From Cercospora beticola (lineage: Eukaryota > Ascomycota > Dothideomycetes > Mycosphaerellales > Mycosphaerellaceae), in the NCBI RefSeq assembly GCF_033473495.1, contig NC_088938.1, positions 1,860,001 to 1,924,000 of the forward strand: 64,000 bases of DNA, read 5' to 3'. This document shows, in pieces, positions 42,641 through 54,088 of this stretch. How positions within the stretch are numbered: position 1 is the first letter of the stretch; every line of letters begins with the position of its first letter. The notes under the pieces were generated by a model. That model saw only the letters and a program-made list of their open reading frames with translations. It did not search any database and had not been told where the DNA came from. Position numbers and translations under genes: made by a program.

Positions 42641-43341
42641 ACTGCCAACTTTATGAGCACATGATTGAGAACTGCAATCGCCTCTCAATGCGACTGGGTG
42701 ACTATATAGCGAATTGGATCACGAGTACACAACATTTTGGAACAATAGAAGGTATAGATTTCAGCTTAGGCAAACATGCATACAACTTGAGCCTCGAGTG
42801 GAACGTGGCAGACTGTGGAAAATCTGCATTCATTAGAAAGCATAAACACATAAACAGGTAGAATATTGACATGCACCTGGGATTTTCTACACGAGTTTCG
42901 TTGTGCTTCTATCTGTGTTTGGCGTGACGTTCTATGGGAAGGATCGAAGGGGTGAAGTGGATGCAGCAGTCGCTTCCATATCGGCACATCGGCTTCTGCC
43001 CTGCCCTGCACGGCTTCACAAGCCTCATCAGACCACGACCACGACCGCAACACCGGACCGGATATTTCCAAACGAACAGACTGCGCCGATTGTAAGAACG
43101 TCACCACACAAAATCCTACCAACCTGGACGCTGCATCTGAGAGATTCGCATAGCCTCGCAAAGAAGCCACGCAATCGCGAAGCCCTTGCTGCCTCTATCG
43201 CATCCTGCTGCATCAAGCGGAAATAAGACCATCAACTCCATCATCATCATCACAAGAATCGACACCGCAGCCTAGCGCTCGCCACTACCAAGCCTCTTCC
43301 TCGTCACAGCTGTCCTCGTGGCCGCTTGACCAGCCTCAGCC
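42641..43341. other. Intergenic, emc6 promoter region
   Basis: 701 bp, no gene recognised. CAT/ATC-rich runs occur immediately before the emc6 start. Confidence 0.45.
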
Positions 43342-43751
43342 ATGATAGACGAACGCCAACTCCAGCTCAACCCCATCGTGCCCGAAAGCGTCCAACATAA
43401 TGCCCGCGTACGTAACCTGCTCAACATCTCACCTCTCTTCCCATATCATCCATCCAGAGCTATAGAATTGTTTCTTACGAACTACAGACAACATCCAATA
43501 TCCGCTCCCTCACAGCTTCGCTCTTTGGCGTGGCAGCTGGCACACTCGGGCTAGAGTCTTTCCCGGGATTTATCTTTTATTTTCTCGGGACGGCGATTGT
43601 TAGTCTCTTAATATTTGCTTTGAAGACGGAGCAGAAACCTGAGAAGTACTTTTTCCGCGTTGTGGGAGATTTGTGGGTGGGAGATTTGTTTGGGGGTTTG
43701 ATGAGTTTTGTGCTGACGTGGACGGTGTTCTATGGGTTGTGTAAGGCTTGA
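43342..43751 (+). CDS. emc6: ER membrane protein complex subunit 6
   Basis: Two exons, 43342-43407 and 43488-43751, encode 109 residues. The 80-nt intron (GTACGT..AACTACAG) joins NPIVPESVQHNAR to TTSNIRSLTASLFGVAAG. The protein has the EMC6 layout: a short cytosolic N-terminus with the conserved NP-I-(V/I)-PESVQHNAR stretch, then three membrane segments (SLFGVAAGTLGLESFPGFIFYFLG, TAIVSLLIFAL, and LFGGLMSFVLTWTVFYGL at the C-terminus). EMC6 is a core subunit of the EMC insertase that places tail-anchored and multipass proteins in the ER membrane. The second exon alone looks like a short orphan ORF, so the intron is essential for recognition. Confidence 0.95.
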
Positions 43752-44136
43752 GGAGGAGAGCGAAAAGTTGGAGTGGGATGATTCATGTTCATAGGGAAGG
43801 TCTCTACTTTGGATGCGCGAGGGCTTGAGCAGAGATGGGGTGGCAGTGGGCACGAAAGTTGGTCGAGAGGGAAGGTGGAAGAAGACTGGAAGACGCAAAT
43901 GTCCCTAAGCGCAAGGGAACGTCGACTGCTGACATTCAGCGCGAGCTCTGCTTCAACACTGTCTCTGGAGTATACTACTTCCTGAAGAGAAGCACAGCCC
44001 CGACTGCGAGAGGTTATCGCCGTGGCTAGAGACCAAAAATTGGCCAATTGATGGCCTCGTCAAATCCTCGTCAAATTTGTAGTCAAACACGTGGCTGGAA
44101 AACGCCAAGCTGTCACTGTCGAAGTGCGCGTCACGG

Positions 44137-44152
44137 ACGCGCGAAGGCGCGT
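44137..44152. promoter_or_regulatory. Candidate MBF/E2F-type cell-cycle element upstream of PCNA
   Basis: ACGCGCGAA followed by GGCGCGT resembles MCB/E2F sites (GCGCGAA is TTCGCGC on the other strand). It lies about 150 bp upstream of the PCNA start codon; G1/S genes in fungi commonly carry such sites. Confidence 0.45.
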
Positions 44153-44243
44153 GTCTATTTCGCTAAACTTGTCTCGCAAACAGCCCCTCCAGCTTCCCTC
44201 TTCTCACATACACACACCACATCGACTTTGCGTACACAGCTCA

Positions 44244-44250
44244 TATATAA
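44244..44250 (+). promoter_or_regulatory. TATA-like element upstream of PCNA
   Basis: TATATAA lies 49 bp before the A of the split start codon, allowing only a short 5' UTR. Confidence 0.5.
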
Positions 44251-44298
44251 GCACAAACTCCTTGCACCTGCTTGAAACACCAAGAGCAAACAGACAAG

Positions 44299-45283
44299 AG
44301 TACGTGATCGCTGTGGAAAAGCTTCAGGCATCAGCTAACATCTGTGCAGTGTTGGAAGCACGTCTCGAGCAGGCCAACCTGCTGAAGAAGGTATGCATAC
44401 AGCACCCACCCTCAAACGCGCATCTAACACCATAAACAGGTTGTCGATGCCATCAAAGATCTTGTCCAGGACTGCAACTTCGACTGCAATGACTCCGGCA
44501 TCGCCCTCCAGGCCATGGACAACTCCCACGTGGCCCTCGTGTCTATGATGCTCAAATCCGAATCCTTCTCTCCCTTCCGCTGCGACCGAAACATCGCCCT
44601 CGGTATCAACCTCACCTCGCTCACCAAAGTCCTACGATGTGCACAGAACGAGGATATCTTGACGATGAAGGCAGAGGATGCACCAGATGTCGTCAACTTT
44701 ACATTTGAGAGCGCCGAAAGTGACAGGATCAGCGAATACGATATCAAGCTCATGGACATTGATCAAGAGCATTTGGGTATTCCAGAGACAGAATACGCGG
44801 CAACCATCACACTGCCAAGTCCAGAGTTTCAGCGCATCACCAGAGATCTGTCTGCGCTCTCAGAATCTGGTATGTTGGGACAGTGCTACAGTGTGGGCCA
44901 GACCACTGACAATATGACCAGTCTCGATTGAGTGCACAAAGGACGGTGTGAGCTTCAAGTGCGCTGGTGATATCGGAAACGGCTCTGTCACTTTGCGCTC
45001 GCACACGAATGTGGACAAGCCAGACCAGAACATTGAGATCAACCTCACCGAGCCAGTCGCACTCACATTCTCGCTCAAGTATCTGATGAACTTCTGCAAG
45101 GCTAGCGGTCTTAGCGGGCAGGTGAAGCTGTGCTTGAGCAATGAAGTGCCACTTCTCGTGGAGTACGGGCTGAGCAACAACTCCTACTTGCGATTCTACC
45201 TCGCACCAAAGGTATGAAACATCTGGCGTGTGTAGCCTCAGATGGATGCTAATTGTTTTCAACAGATCGGTGACGAAGAGTAA
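44299..45283 (+). CDS. pol30: Proliferating cell nuclear antigen (sliding clamp)
   Basis: Five exons: 44299, 44350-44390, 44440-44869, 44922-45211 and 45266-45283, giving 259 residues. The A of the start codon is the last base of exon 1 and TG begins exon 2. The 50-nt intron between has GTACGT, a CTAAC branch site and TGTGCAG. Without it the protein has no ATG before [13 protein letters not shown]. The remaining introns (49, 52 and 54 nt) also have consensus ends. Landmarks are [20 protein letters not shown], the interdomain connector near [25 protein letters not shown], and the C-terminal YLAPKIGDEE. It is a trimeric clamp for DNA polymerases delta and epsilon, ligase and repair factors. Confidence 0.96.
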
Positions 45284-45680
45284 ACGCGATATGCCACGAA
45301 ACGAAAACCAGAGATTTGCATGATTCGCCGCCTTCGAGGTGCTGCGAAGCTGGTGGCCCTTTGACCGGCTCCACACGTCCCACCTCCCGATACCATCTGC
45401 ATTCGAGATTGCGCACAGCAAGATGTCATAGAGCATAATGTTGGATGGAGTGTGTGCATGAAGCAGCAATAGTAGCACAGCATCGTCAGCGGCATTGTTG
45501 TAGGGCAGAGGAGACGAAACAAGCACGGATAGCAAGAGCAGCCGATGTACCGACGATAACAAACACCCCCACCCTCGTCATTTGCTGACTGGGTTCTGAC
45601 ACATTTTCAACAAACAGCGCGTCCTCTCACTTCCACGACATCATTGCTCCGCCCTCGTTCACGAATTATTCGCAGTGATC
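45284..45680. other. Intergenic, nothing specific
   Basis: 397 bp between PCNA and the pyridoxal kinase gene, same strand. It contains one 3' UTR and the next promoter. Confidence 0.5.
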
Positions 45681-46966
45681 ATGGCCGAAGCAGATGATCT
45701 CGAGGTGCCCGAGACTCACGTTCTGGCAATCGCCAGCCATGTGGGTTCTCCTTCAATGTCTGTAGGTGACACGATAAGCTAATGGCTGCACAAGGTGACC
45801 TCTGGGTAAGTCTACAGCATGCAGACAGTCAATTCACATGCTGAACAAGTCCAAGTTATGTCGGCAATACTATGGCCACCTTCTGCATGCAGACACTGGG
45901 CTGTGAAGTGTCGGCCATCCACACTGTCAACTACAGTATGCAAGACACATTTGGTGTGAAATGAGCGCGCATCCCATTGACTCCACCCACAGGCAACCAC
46001 GTCGCATACCGCGCCTTCAAAGGTCGCAAGTCCACACCCGAAGAAGTCGCCGATCTCTACGCCGGCCTCAAAGAGACCAAACTCGATCACTTCGACATGA
46101 TGCTTTCCGGCTACTGTCCCTCCGCCGCACTCGTGGAAGAAGTCGGCAAGATTGCACGAGAGCAGAAGCTAAGAGCTAGCACCAAACCTGGATCGTTCTT
46201 CTGGGTGCTCGATCCAGTCATGGGCGATAATGGGAGAATCTACGTTGCAGAGGATACTGTGCCTGTCTACAAGAAACTACTGAAGGATGCGGATTTGATA
46301 CTGCCGAATCAATTCGAGGCAGAACTGCTTTCGGAGATCAAAATTCATGACTTGGAGAGTATGAGAGAGGCGATTGGGAAATTGCACGAGAAGGGTGTAC
46401 CGAATGTGGTGGTGACCTCGATTCGACTTCCGCCTACTACTGCGAGTACGCCTGTGCCTGGAGAAGGAGGGGAGGGAAAATCGAGTCAACCGAAACTGAG
46501 TATTATTGGGAGTACGGCGACGTCCAATGGCACGCCGAGACTCTTTCGGATTTCTGTACCTGCGCTTCCGGTGTTCTTCTCGGGGACGGGGGATATGTTT
46601 GCGGCGTTGCTTGTGGCGCGGTTGAAAGAGGCGGCAAAGGAACATGGAGTCCTGGATACCTTGAGTTGGAGGAGTGGGGATGAAGTGAAGGGACCTGAGC
46701 TGCCGCTGGCGAAGGCCACGGAGAAGGTTTTGGCGAGCATGGGCGCAGTTCTGAAGGATACGGCGAGGCACTACGAGGGTGTCTCGAAAGAGTTGGAACA
46801 GGGCGAGGAGTTGAATGAGGGGGTTGGAGAGGAGGGACAGAAGGAGAGGGAGAAAGAGAGGCATTTGAGGTTATCAAGAGCTGCGGAAGTACGGGTTGTG
46901 CGGAATGCAAGGGCGCTGAGGGAGCCGCCGGAGCTGGGAGATTTTGAAGCGGTCGCGGTGGAATGA
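45681..46966 (+). CDS. bud16: Pyridoxal kinase (Bud16/PdxK family)
   Basis: Four exons, 45681-45740, 45795-45805 (11 nt), 45856-45935 and 45993-46966, encode 374 residues. Introns are 54, 50 and 57 nt. The microexon supplies VTSG, so the junction reads IASHVTSGYVGNTMATF, the conserved pyridoxal kinase N-terminus. Next come TVNYSNHVAYRAFKG, FFWVLDPVMGDNGRIYV, ADLILPNQFEAELLS and, near residue 245, PVFFSGTGDMFAALLVARL, the ATP-binding GTGD motif with its catalytic Asp. It phosphorylates pyridoxal, pyridoxine and pyridoxamine to the cofactor form. Two low-complexity inserts (PVPGEGGEGKSSQP and a Glu-rich segment near the C-terminus) make it longer than bacterial kinases. An alternative exon set without the microexon breaks the frame. 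Confidence 0.93.
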
Positions 46967-47573
46967 GTATACTGTACTGTGAGAACAACGCGACTCAAGA
47001 TGTTTCAGCATCGCATGCTTTCGATAGCCAGAGGCCAAGGGAACAGCAGCTTGCTGCAGACAGTGCCGCTGCCTCCACCCGCCTCTTTCACGTGAAGAAC
47101 ACATATCATAGACACCATTGAGCAATCAGATGATATATCGTGAGTGACGAGGCATCCTGTGCAAGTGTCGTGCCGTTTCAGTCAAGTGACAAATAGCAGC
47201 TTGTCTTATCATATAGCTCCCCCAGCGGCGCTAACTACTGCGAACTCCCGACAACAACGTATAATCACTGCCCGAGCCCATTGCACCATTCACCCGAGGC
47301 ATTGGCACCTGCAACGACAGCTTGCAGATTGCGCGAGCCAGTGAATATATTGTCACGGGTGCAATTCAGCCGGAAGGTTTCACAAGCCACTGGCGCTAGC
47401 CCCACAGAATCAAGAAGAGGGTCGAAGCTCCCAAATGCCACCTTTCACATTCAGCAGCCGAAGATAATATCTGTGCGGCACTGCTGACTTGGGCCGACTT
47501 CCCACTTTCTGTCCTCTTCTTCCCCCAAGCCATTGCCCGCTCGGACTGACCACTCGCCTGGCCATCCATCACC
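46967..47573. other. Intergenic, calnexin promoter region
   Basis: 607 bp. A CT-rich tract (about 47500-47530) precedes the calnexin start. No unfolded-protein-response element was recognised with confidence. Confidence 0.45.
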
Positions 47574-49307
47574 ATGAAGTTGCACTCACTGCTCGCCCTG
47601 GGCGCCGTTGCAGCTACTGCACACGCCGCTGACGACGAATCGACCGAGTCGCTCGAGGCCAATCTCCCTTCCTTCACCGTGAGTATTTCGCAATGACTCG
47701 AGACTGTTACTGTTGCAGCATGCTGACCGCTCTACTAGCCCACCACAATCAAGGCCGACTTTGTCGAGCAGTTCACAGACGGCTGGGACGCACGATGGAA
47801 GGCATCGCACGCGAAGAAGGAGGGCACTGAGGAAGAGTGGCAATACGTCGGCAACTGGGAGGTCGAGGAGCCATCCGTGTTCCCAGGCATCAAGGGCGAC
47901 AAAGGTCTCGTGCTCAAGGACAAGGCTGCCCACCATGCCATCTCCGCCAAGTTCGACACACCCATTGACAACAAGGGCAAGACCCTCGTGGTTCAGTATG
48001 AAGTCAAGCTTCAGAACTTCCTCGAGTGCGGTGGTGCTTACCTCAAGCTCCTCCAAGACGGCGCCATTTCTTCGCAAGACGAGTTCTCGAACGCCTCCCC
48101 ATACGTGATCATGTTTGGTCCCGACAAGTGCGGCGCTACCAACAAGGTCCACTTCATTTTCAAGCACAAGAACCCTAAGACTGGCGAGTACGAGGAGAAG
48201 CACATGAACGCTGCTCCTTCTGCGGTCATCAACAAGCTCTCCAACTTGTACACCCTCGTTGTTCGCCCAGACCAATCTTTTGAGGTCTTGATCAATGGCG
48301 AGTCCAAGAAGAACGGCACTCTGCTCGACGATTTCACTCCATCTGTCAACCCACCAAAGGAGATTGACGATGCTGAGGACAGCAAGCCAGAGGACTGGGT
48401 CGACGAGGCCAAGATCAAGGATCCAGAAGCGAAGAAGCCAGAGGACTGGGACGAGGACGCTCCATACGAGATTGTCGATGAGTCTGCCGAGAAGCCAGAG
48501 GACTGGCTGGACAACGAGCCACTCACCATTCCAGACCCAGAGGCTCAGAAGCCAGAGGATTGGGATGACGAGGAGGACGGAGATTGGATCGCACCTCAGG
48601 TGTCCAACCCCAAGTGTGACGATGTCTCTGGCTGTGGCCCATGGGAGAAGCCAATGATCAAGAACCCAGCTTACAAGGGCAAGTGGACCGCGCCTCTCAT
48701 TGACAACCCAGCCTACAAGGGCGTCTGGAAGCCACGCAAGATTCCAAACCCAGACTTCTTCGAGGACAAGAAGCCAGCCGACTTCGAGCCAATTGGCGCT
48801 ATCGGTTTCGAGCTCTGGTCCATGAACGAGAACATCCTCTTCGACAACATCTACATTGGACACGACGAGGCCCAGGCCAAGAAGTTCAAGCAGGAGACAT
48901 TCGACGTTAAGAAGCCAAACGAGGAGGCTCTTGAGAAGGCTTCCAAGCCAAAGGTTGACGACAAGAAGTCCCCATCTGACCTCGTCTTCCTGGACGACCC
49001 AGTCCTCTACGTCAAGGAGAAGACCGCCCTCTTCATCGAGCTCGCCCAGAAGAACCCAGTCGACGCCATCAAGTTCGTTCCTGAAGTCGCAGGTACCATT
49101 GGTGTTGTTCTCGTCACCATCATCGCCCTCGTCTTCGGCCTCGGCGGCGCCGCTGCACCAAGCAAGGAGGAGATCAAGGACAAGGCTAAGCAGGCCAAGG
49201 ACGCTGCGCAAAAGACGAAGAACGATGTCGCTGATGCTGTTGCATCTGGCGCGGACAAGGCACAAGCTGAGGTCAACAAGAGGACCACGAGGAGTGGTGC
49301 ACAGTAG
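47574..49307 (+). CDS. cnx1: Calnexin
   Basis: Two exons, 47574-47678 and 47739-49307, encode 557 residues. The 60-nt intron (GTGAGT..CTACTAG) lies after the signal peptide ([18 protein letters not shown]). The lectin domain spans roughly residues 40-245 with [21 protein letters not shown] and [16 protein letters not shown]. The P-domain follows, with four KPEDW repeats (about 252-312) and [26 protein letters not shown] type repeats to about 372. [19 protein letters not shown] closes the lectin fold. A membrane helix at about 484-507 ([19 protein letters not shown]) leaves a basic cytosolic tail. It binds monoglucosylated glycoproteins in the ER. Codon use is strongly biased (C/G endings), fitting high expression. 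Confidence 0.97.
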
Positions 49308-51148
49308 TAGCCTTCCACCGTGTCTTGTTGTTGTGTATTTGGGAGAAACTTTCAAAAAACTGGTAATCAGAAGTATCATTTATGATGAGCGTTCTACTAT
49401 ACTGGGATGAAAGTCAGCAAGAAAGAACGAAATGAGAAAGTTTAGCGTGCTTTGCGCGGTAACATGCCAGATCCGTCTGTTCCTTTCATTGGTCCTTCTG
49501 CTGCACTGTGGAAGTCGGCGCAGTGGTGGAATGGGCTGTGCTCAGATGCGAGATCAGTATCGTTTAGACGAAATGTAAAACAAAATCGATCATGACATGA
49601 AATGAAAGGAAAGCTGCGATATCTATGAACAGAGTGTGTTCGGCTTTACTGTGATTGCTACTAACTTAACTGGGGCAATAGACGTGACTCAAAGTTGATC
49701 ATCGGCGGCATGAGTCTGTCCCCACATGTCTAGGTCCGTGTAGCAGTGAATAACGTGGAGGGATTCGGATCGGGGATGTTGACCGACTCTCGACGAACAG
49801 AGCTGCGAACGCGAGGGGAGAGAGCAGTGCAGATGGTCTCTGCGGCTGCTTAGGTGACACGGCAGGCAGTAAGCTTTTGTTGCCATGGTCGTATTGGAGC
49901 TTCGCGGATGAGCTTCCGCGTTCCTGCACTGCATAGACGTGAAGAGAAGCGAGAGGATGACATACACTCAGACGCTGTGGGAGACTTCTTGTTAGCTTGT
50001 TCCTTCAGCTGTTTGCATGAGATGAAGGAGTCTTGGCTGGAGATTTTAAATTCTATCTCACTGCTGGTTTCTGGTGTGCTGAATAGGTATGTCAAATACT
50101 GATGGACGCCAGAAACGCGTTCTCTCCAGGCCAGCCAGGCCGCCCATTGTCACATCGAGGCAGATGTAAGGCGTCGACCATGCTGAGATCATCGGCCATG
50201 TGGTATGTCAAGGTTTCCTCAACTGCCATATGCAGTTAGACGAGGCTTAGTATACCCTTCTCTCCAGCCCTAGTGTCGAATTAAGCCATGCGGGTGGCCT
50301 TAAGCTGCATGCACGATCGCGAATCTGACTCTTGTTGGCCGGTCGTTGTTTGGAGAGACATTTGAGTGTCGTTGATCGTGCGCTGCTACTATGCACGCTG
50401 TTTGATAACGGTGCCGAACACATCCTCGTGAGATGTCAGACGTTAATAGAAGTCAGCTTAGTTTTTCTCTCCCTCCCTGATCATGCTCACGGCCTTAACC
50501 GCATACTTTGAGTCACCGTTATGGTCACCGCATAGGCAGTCATCGCATACCATCGGCACTGCGGCTGACATCTCAACTCGGGCCATACGGGACGTGGCTG
50601 AAGTCCTTGCTCTATTCGATCATATTAGACGACCGTAGGATGTAGCGTCGGCATGATCGAACAATCAGATTGTCCGGGAGCGCCTTGCTGATGTTAGGCG
50701 GGAAGGCACGGTGGTCAGGCACCTCGTTGCAGGATCGATGGGGTCAGTGAACGATACCACATGGCAAGCCCCCTTGTTGGTCTTGCTTATGTCCTGCCTA
50801 GTTCACATAGTTTGACACCGTTCGCCATCTTCATTTGGACATGTCGGGCTCTTGGCGGTATATGCGTGGCTGCGCCGAACGCTTCCTCGCGTTGTCCGTG
50901 AAGCGTGAACGTACAGGTATTGGTCGCATTCTGGAAACGCCCTCACGGCAGCGTTCCTTCCAGGAGTGAGCAGTGCTGCCACTATTGATACCAAGACGGA
51001 GGCTGCTGTTTACATCTCTTGGCTGCGATGTTGGTGGATGACTGGGCGTTGCGGTGCAAGAAGGAGGTTGACTTGGAGGACGGTATATAGGAAGACTGGT
51101 CATCACGGTCAGTATGCTCGAATATCAGCTCGATCGACCAGTCCCATC
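49308..51148. other. 1.8-kb region without recognised genes
   Basis: Only short ORFs without domains occur. The right end must contain the carbonic anhydrase promoter. No tRNA or repeat noticed. Confidence 0.4.
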
Positions 51149-52176
51149 ATGTACATTCCTAAGGCACTTGGCCTTGCGGTCACCCTTCTCGTTACCTTGT
51201 CCAACGCCTGTCCCATTGTGGAGCGGGTCATCGCGACTGAGGAGGGCGATTCCTCCATCGAAGCACGTCAGTCCTGCCCAACGAAGTATGACTACAGCCA
51301 AGGAGGTCGAGACTGGCACACCAAGTGTGCAGGTAAAGTCGAATCCATCATCCGGTGTTGAAAAGTCTGTGAACTGACATGAGGAATAGCTTGGGCAAAG
51401 TGTGGCAATGGCAAGCAGCAATCTCCGATAGATTTACCAGCCAACAGCTACGCAAAGACTCATACTCCAGCTTTCGCGTTCCCTGGAGGAGCTGTGCGTG
51501 GTGAGATCTTCAATAGGGGCTTTGGGCCGGGTGAGTGTAATCGCTGAAAGGCGTCTTCAACTCGCGAAGACTTGACTCCGACATTATGGTACCTTCCAAT
51601 GACAGACTTCGACAGAATGGCACCCCGCTGCAGGAGCTGCAGTGCCTACAATCCGCTTCGATAATGAGACGTACAATCTTCTCCAGTAGGTCGACCACAA
51701 CTTTGCGTGAGGCACAGAGCTGATTTGTACCAAGATGGCATACCCACACTCCAGAATCCGAGCATGCCTTTGGCGGCAACAAGCGCAGAGGAGAAGTCCA
51801 TTTCGTTTTCGGCACGGGCTCGACTCCCAAAGCAGTTGCTGGCATTGGCTTGGACTACGGAGCAGCCAGCACGTTCTTCGCTGCGGTTTTCCAGCAGCTG
51901 GACTCACAGCGTCGTGACTTGCCTCCTGTTGGTTCGACGGCACGCTATCCGATCTCGATCGACTTCTCCCAGGGCATCTTGGGCCCTAATCATTTCCGTA
52001 CTTTCTGGACGTACGAAGGCTCCTTGACTACTCCTACCTGCGGAGAAGGCGTGCGGTGGTTCCTGGGTGGCTGGACCCATATGCTCAGCGGCGATCAATT
52101 TCCCCGACTGAACAGAGCTAGTATTGACTCTGTGAGAGCGCTGCAGCCGGTGTTGGATCAGCATATCAATCTGTAA
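51149..52176 (+). CDS. Secreted alpha-type carbonic anhydrase
   Basis: Four exons, 51149-51332, 51390-51530, 51616-51685 and 51735-52176, encode 278 residues. A signal peptide (MYIPKALGLAVTLLVTLSNA) is followed by a Cys-rich stretch and WAKCGNGKQQSPIDLP. The third intron (49 nt, GTAGGT..CCAAG) was placed so that YNLLQ joins WHTHTPESEHA. This restores the zinc-ligand pair of the family (Q-x-H-x-H) and avoids a TAG that follows the 5' site. The third His ligand is in GEVHFVFG. TYEGSLTTPTCGEGVRWFL is the conserved substrate-pocket region, including the T-T pair. It hydrates CO2 to bicarbonate and would act extracellularly. It is shorter than animal membrane forms. I am sure of the family; the first exon boundary is less certain. 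Confidence 0.88.
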
Positions 52177-52822
52177 TTAGCTCTTCTGGTACTTATCGTG
52201 TCATTGGAGTATGGAGTTTTGGCCACTTGGATAATCGAGCGTGGCGTATTAGATCTCTCCAAGCTCCCGCGAGCATCCCTTCTCTTGCTTTATAAGGTGT
52301 GTTGATCTCCTTGGTTCAGCATCCGTGAGTTAAAGTCCACTGTAGCCTTGCCAAGCGCATTGGGGTTCTTCGCTTTCAGCCCACTCTACTTCTGTACGCT
52401 GTAGCTGCATCGGCGGCGATGACACAATACAGGCTGCAAGAGCTTGAGGCCGGCCAGCTGGGCCCTCCGGTGGTGTTTCGTGATCACGAGACGGGATGTC
52501 GTGAGGCCGCACTCGGAGGTGTCGGCTTCGAGGCTCGCGTGATCTGCAGGAACGTCTGCGGCTCTCGACTTCCTCGCTCATCGGACGGGGATGTTCTCAT
52601 TCTCGCCGCGAGTGAGTCAAAGCAGCCGGCAGACGGCGACGGGGCGACGATGGAAGAGCTCCGGTGAGCTCTCGCAGGTCCAATGGGCAACGTCAGCTTG
52701 ACAGCAGCTGCACCGGTCATGCACCCCAGGTTATAGCCTCGAACCATCTGCAGTCCAGAGGTTCATCCGCTCTCCTGCTGCACGATCTGCGTCTCACGAC
52801 TCCCGGAATGCCATCTGCGATC
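52177..52822. other. Intergenic, cyclophilin promoter region
   Basis: 646 bp. An ORF at 52419-52667 contains no known domain. The immediate upstream sequence of the cyclophilin gene shows no obvious TATA. Confidence 0.45.
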
Positions 52823-54088
52823 ATGGCAGCAACAACAGATCGCCCGAGGGTTTTCCTGGATGTCTCCATCGGCGGAGACCCGGTGGGCAGGCTGACCATC
52901 GAGCTGTTCGTGGACAAGACTCCCAGAACATGCGAAAAGTGAGCACATGCGCGACCGCGCTCAGGCAGAGCTTGGTGAGCAGTCCTGACACGATGTGCTA
53001 GTTTCCGACGTTTGTGCACTGGTGAGCACGATGCGTTGTCGTACGCGAAGGTTCCCTTCCACCGAGTCATAGACGAATTCATGATCCAGGGTGGAGACAT
53101 CACCAAAGGCGACGGCACTGGACTTACGAGCATATACGATGGCGAAGCTTTCGACGACGAGCAGCTCGGTTGGCGCGAGATGGACGCAGCAGGCCTGGTC
53201 TGCTCAGCCAACCGGGGAAAGGACACAAATGGAAGCCAGTAAGCACAAATCTTGTTCTATGAGGTGACGACAAAGGCTAACACAAGCCTCAGATTCTTCA
53301 TCACCTTAGAGCCATGTCCGCATTTGTCAAGCAAACACACGATTTTCGGACGACTTGTAGCGGGGGAAGAGACGTTGCAGCGCATATCGAAAGTCGCAGT
53401 GGATAAGACTGATACTCCAGTCGAGCCGGTGTTGGTGTCACGCTGCGGCGAGCTGGAGAGGAAGAACAAGCAGAAGCGCGACTCCATTCAAGACGCCCGT
53501 GCAGCGCAGACAAATGGTGCAGAGCGAGGGCGCAGGAGGAAAAGCGACCCCTCGGACGACGAGATGGATACTGGTACACCTCCACCCAAAATCGGTCGAC
53601 GCAGCAGAAGGCAGAGTGACAATGTTATTGACGAAGGCCTTCGAGGCAGACCGAGAGCACGTTCGAACTCACGCTCAGCTTCAAATCCAATCGAAGAAGA
53701 GGACGAAAATGCGGAGCATTCACCTGCTGCAAAGCACAAGCGGAAGCGAAGCCAGTCGCCCAGTCGACACATGGATCGCCGCGAGGAAGGTGCAGGATCG
53801 GAACGAAGGCGTCGAAGTCTCCCCAACCAGTACCGGGACAGAGATGGCCGAGACTACAACGACAGTGATCGATATCGGCCAAGTCCACGGCGACATGATT
53901 ACAAACACGCTGGTCGGCGAGGCGATGATCGCTATAGGCCTTCAAGAGATCGTCGCCACGATGACGGGAGACTGAACAGCAACGATGGACGCCTCGGTGG
54001 AGGTTCCTCCGAAGCCTACGGAGACGCGCCAGTGAAGTTCAAAGGACGAGGTGCGATGAAGTATCGTGAAAACGACAGAGCTTGGTAA
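52823..54088 (+). CDS. RS-type cyclophilin (peptidyl-prolyl isomerase)
   Basis: Three exons, 52823-52938, 53002-53238 and 53293-54088, encode 382 residues. Introns are 63 nt (GTGAGC..GTGCTAG) and 54 nt (GTAAGC..CCTCAG). The isomerase domain occupies about residues 8-178: VFLDVSIGGDPVGRLTIELF, KTPRTCENFRRLCTGE, FHRVIDEFMIQGGDITKGDGTG, ANRGKDTNGSQFFITL, and SKHTIFGRLVAGEETL. The usual Trp of the cyclosporin pocket (W-L-D-G-K-H) is His here (PHLSSKH), as in PPIG/NKTR-type nuclear cyclophilins. The C-terminal ~190 residues are Arg/Ser/Asp-rich with KRKRSQSPSRH and RRYRPS-type repeats, ending in KFKGRGAMKYRENDRAW. It probably acts in nuclear speckles on spliceosomal proteins. Confidence 0.93.

Larger units (their letters stand above)
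43752..44298. other. Intergenic, PCNA promoter region
   Basis: 547 bp upstream of the PCNA start, with an MBF/E2F-like element at 44137-44152 and a TATA-like element at 44244-44250 described separately. Short ORFs here are not supported. Confidence 0.5.

Noticed and set aside
47586..49379. 597-codon open frame on the minus strand across calnexin
   Set aside because: It mirrors the strongly biased codon use of calnexin on the plus strand, has no domain, and the sense gene is certain.
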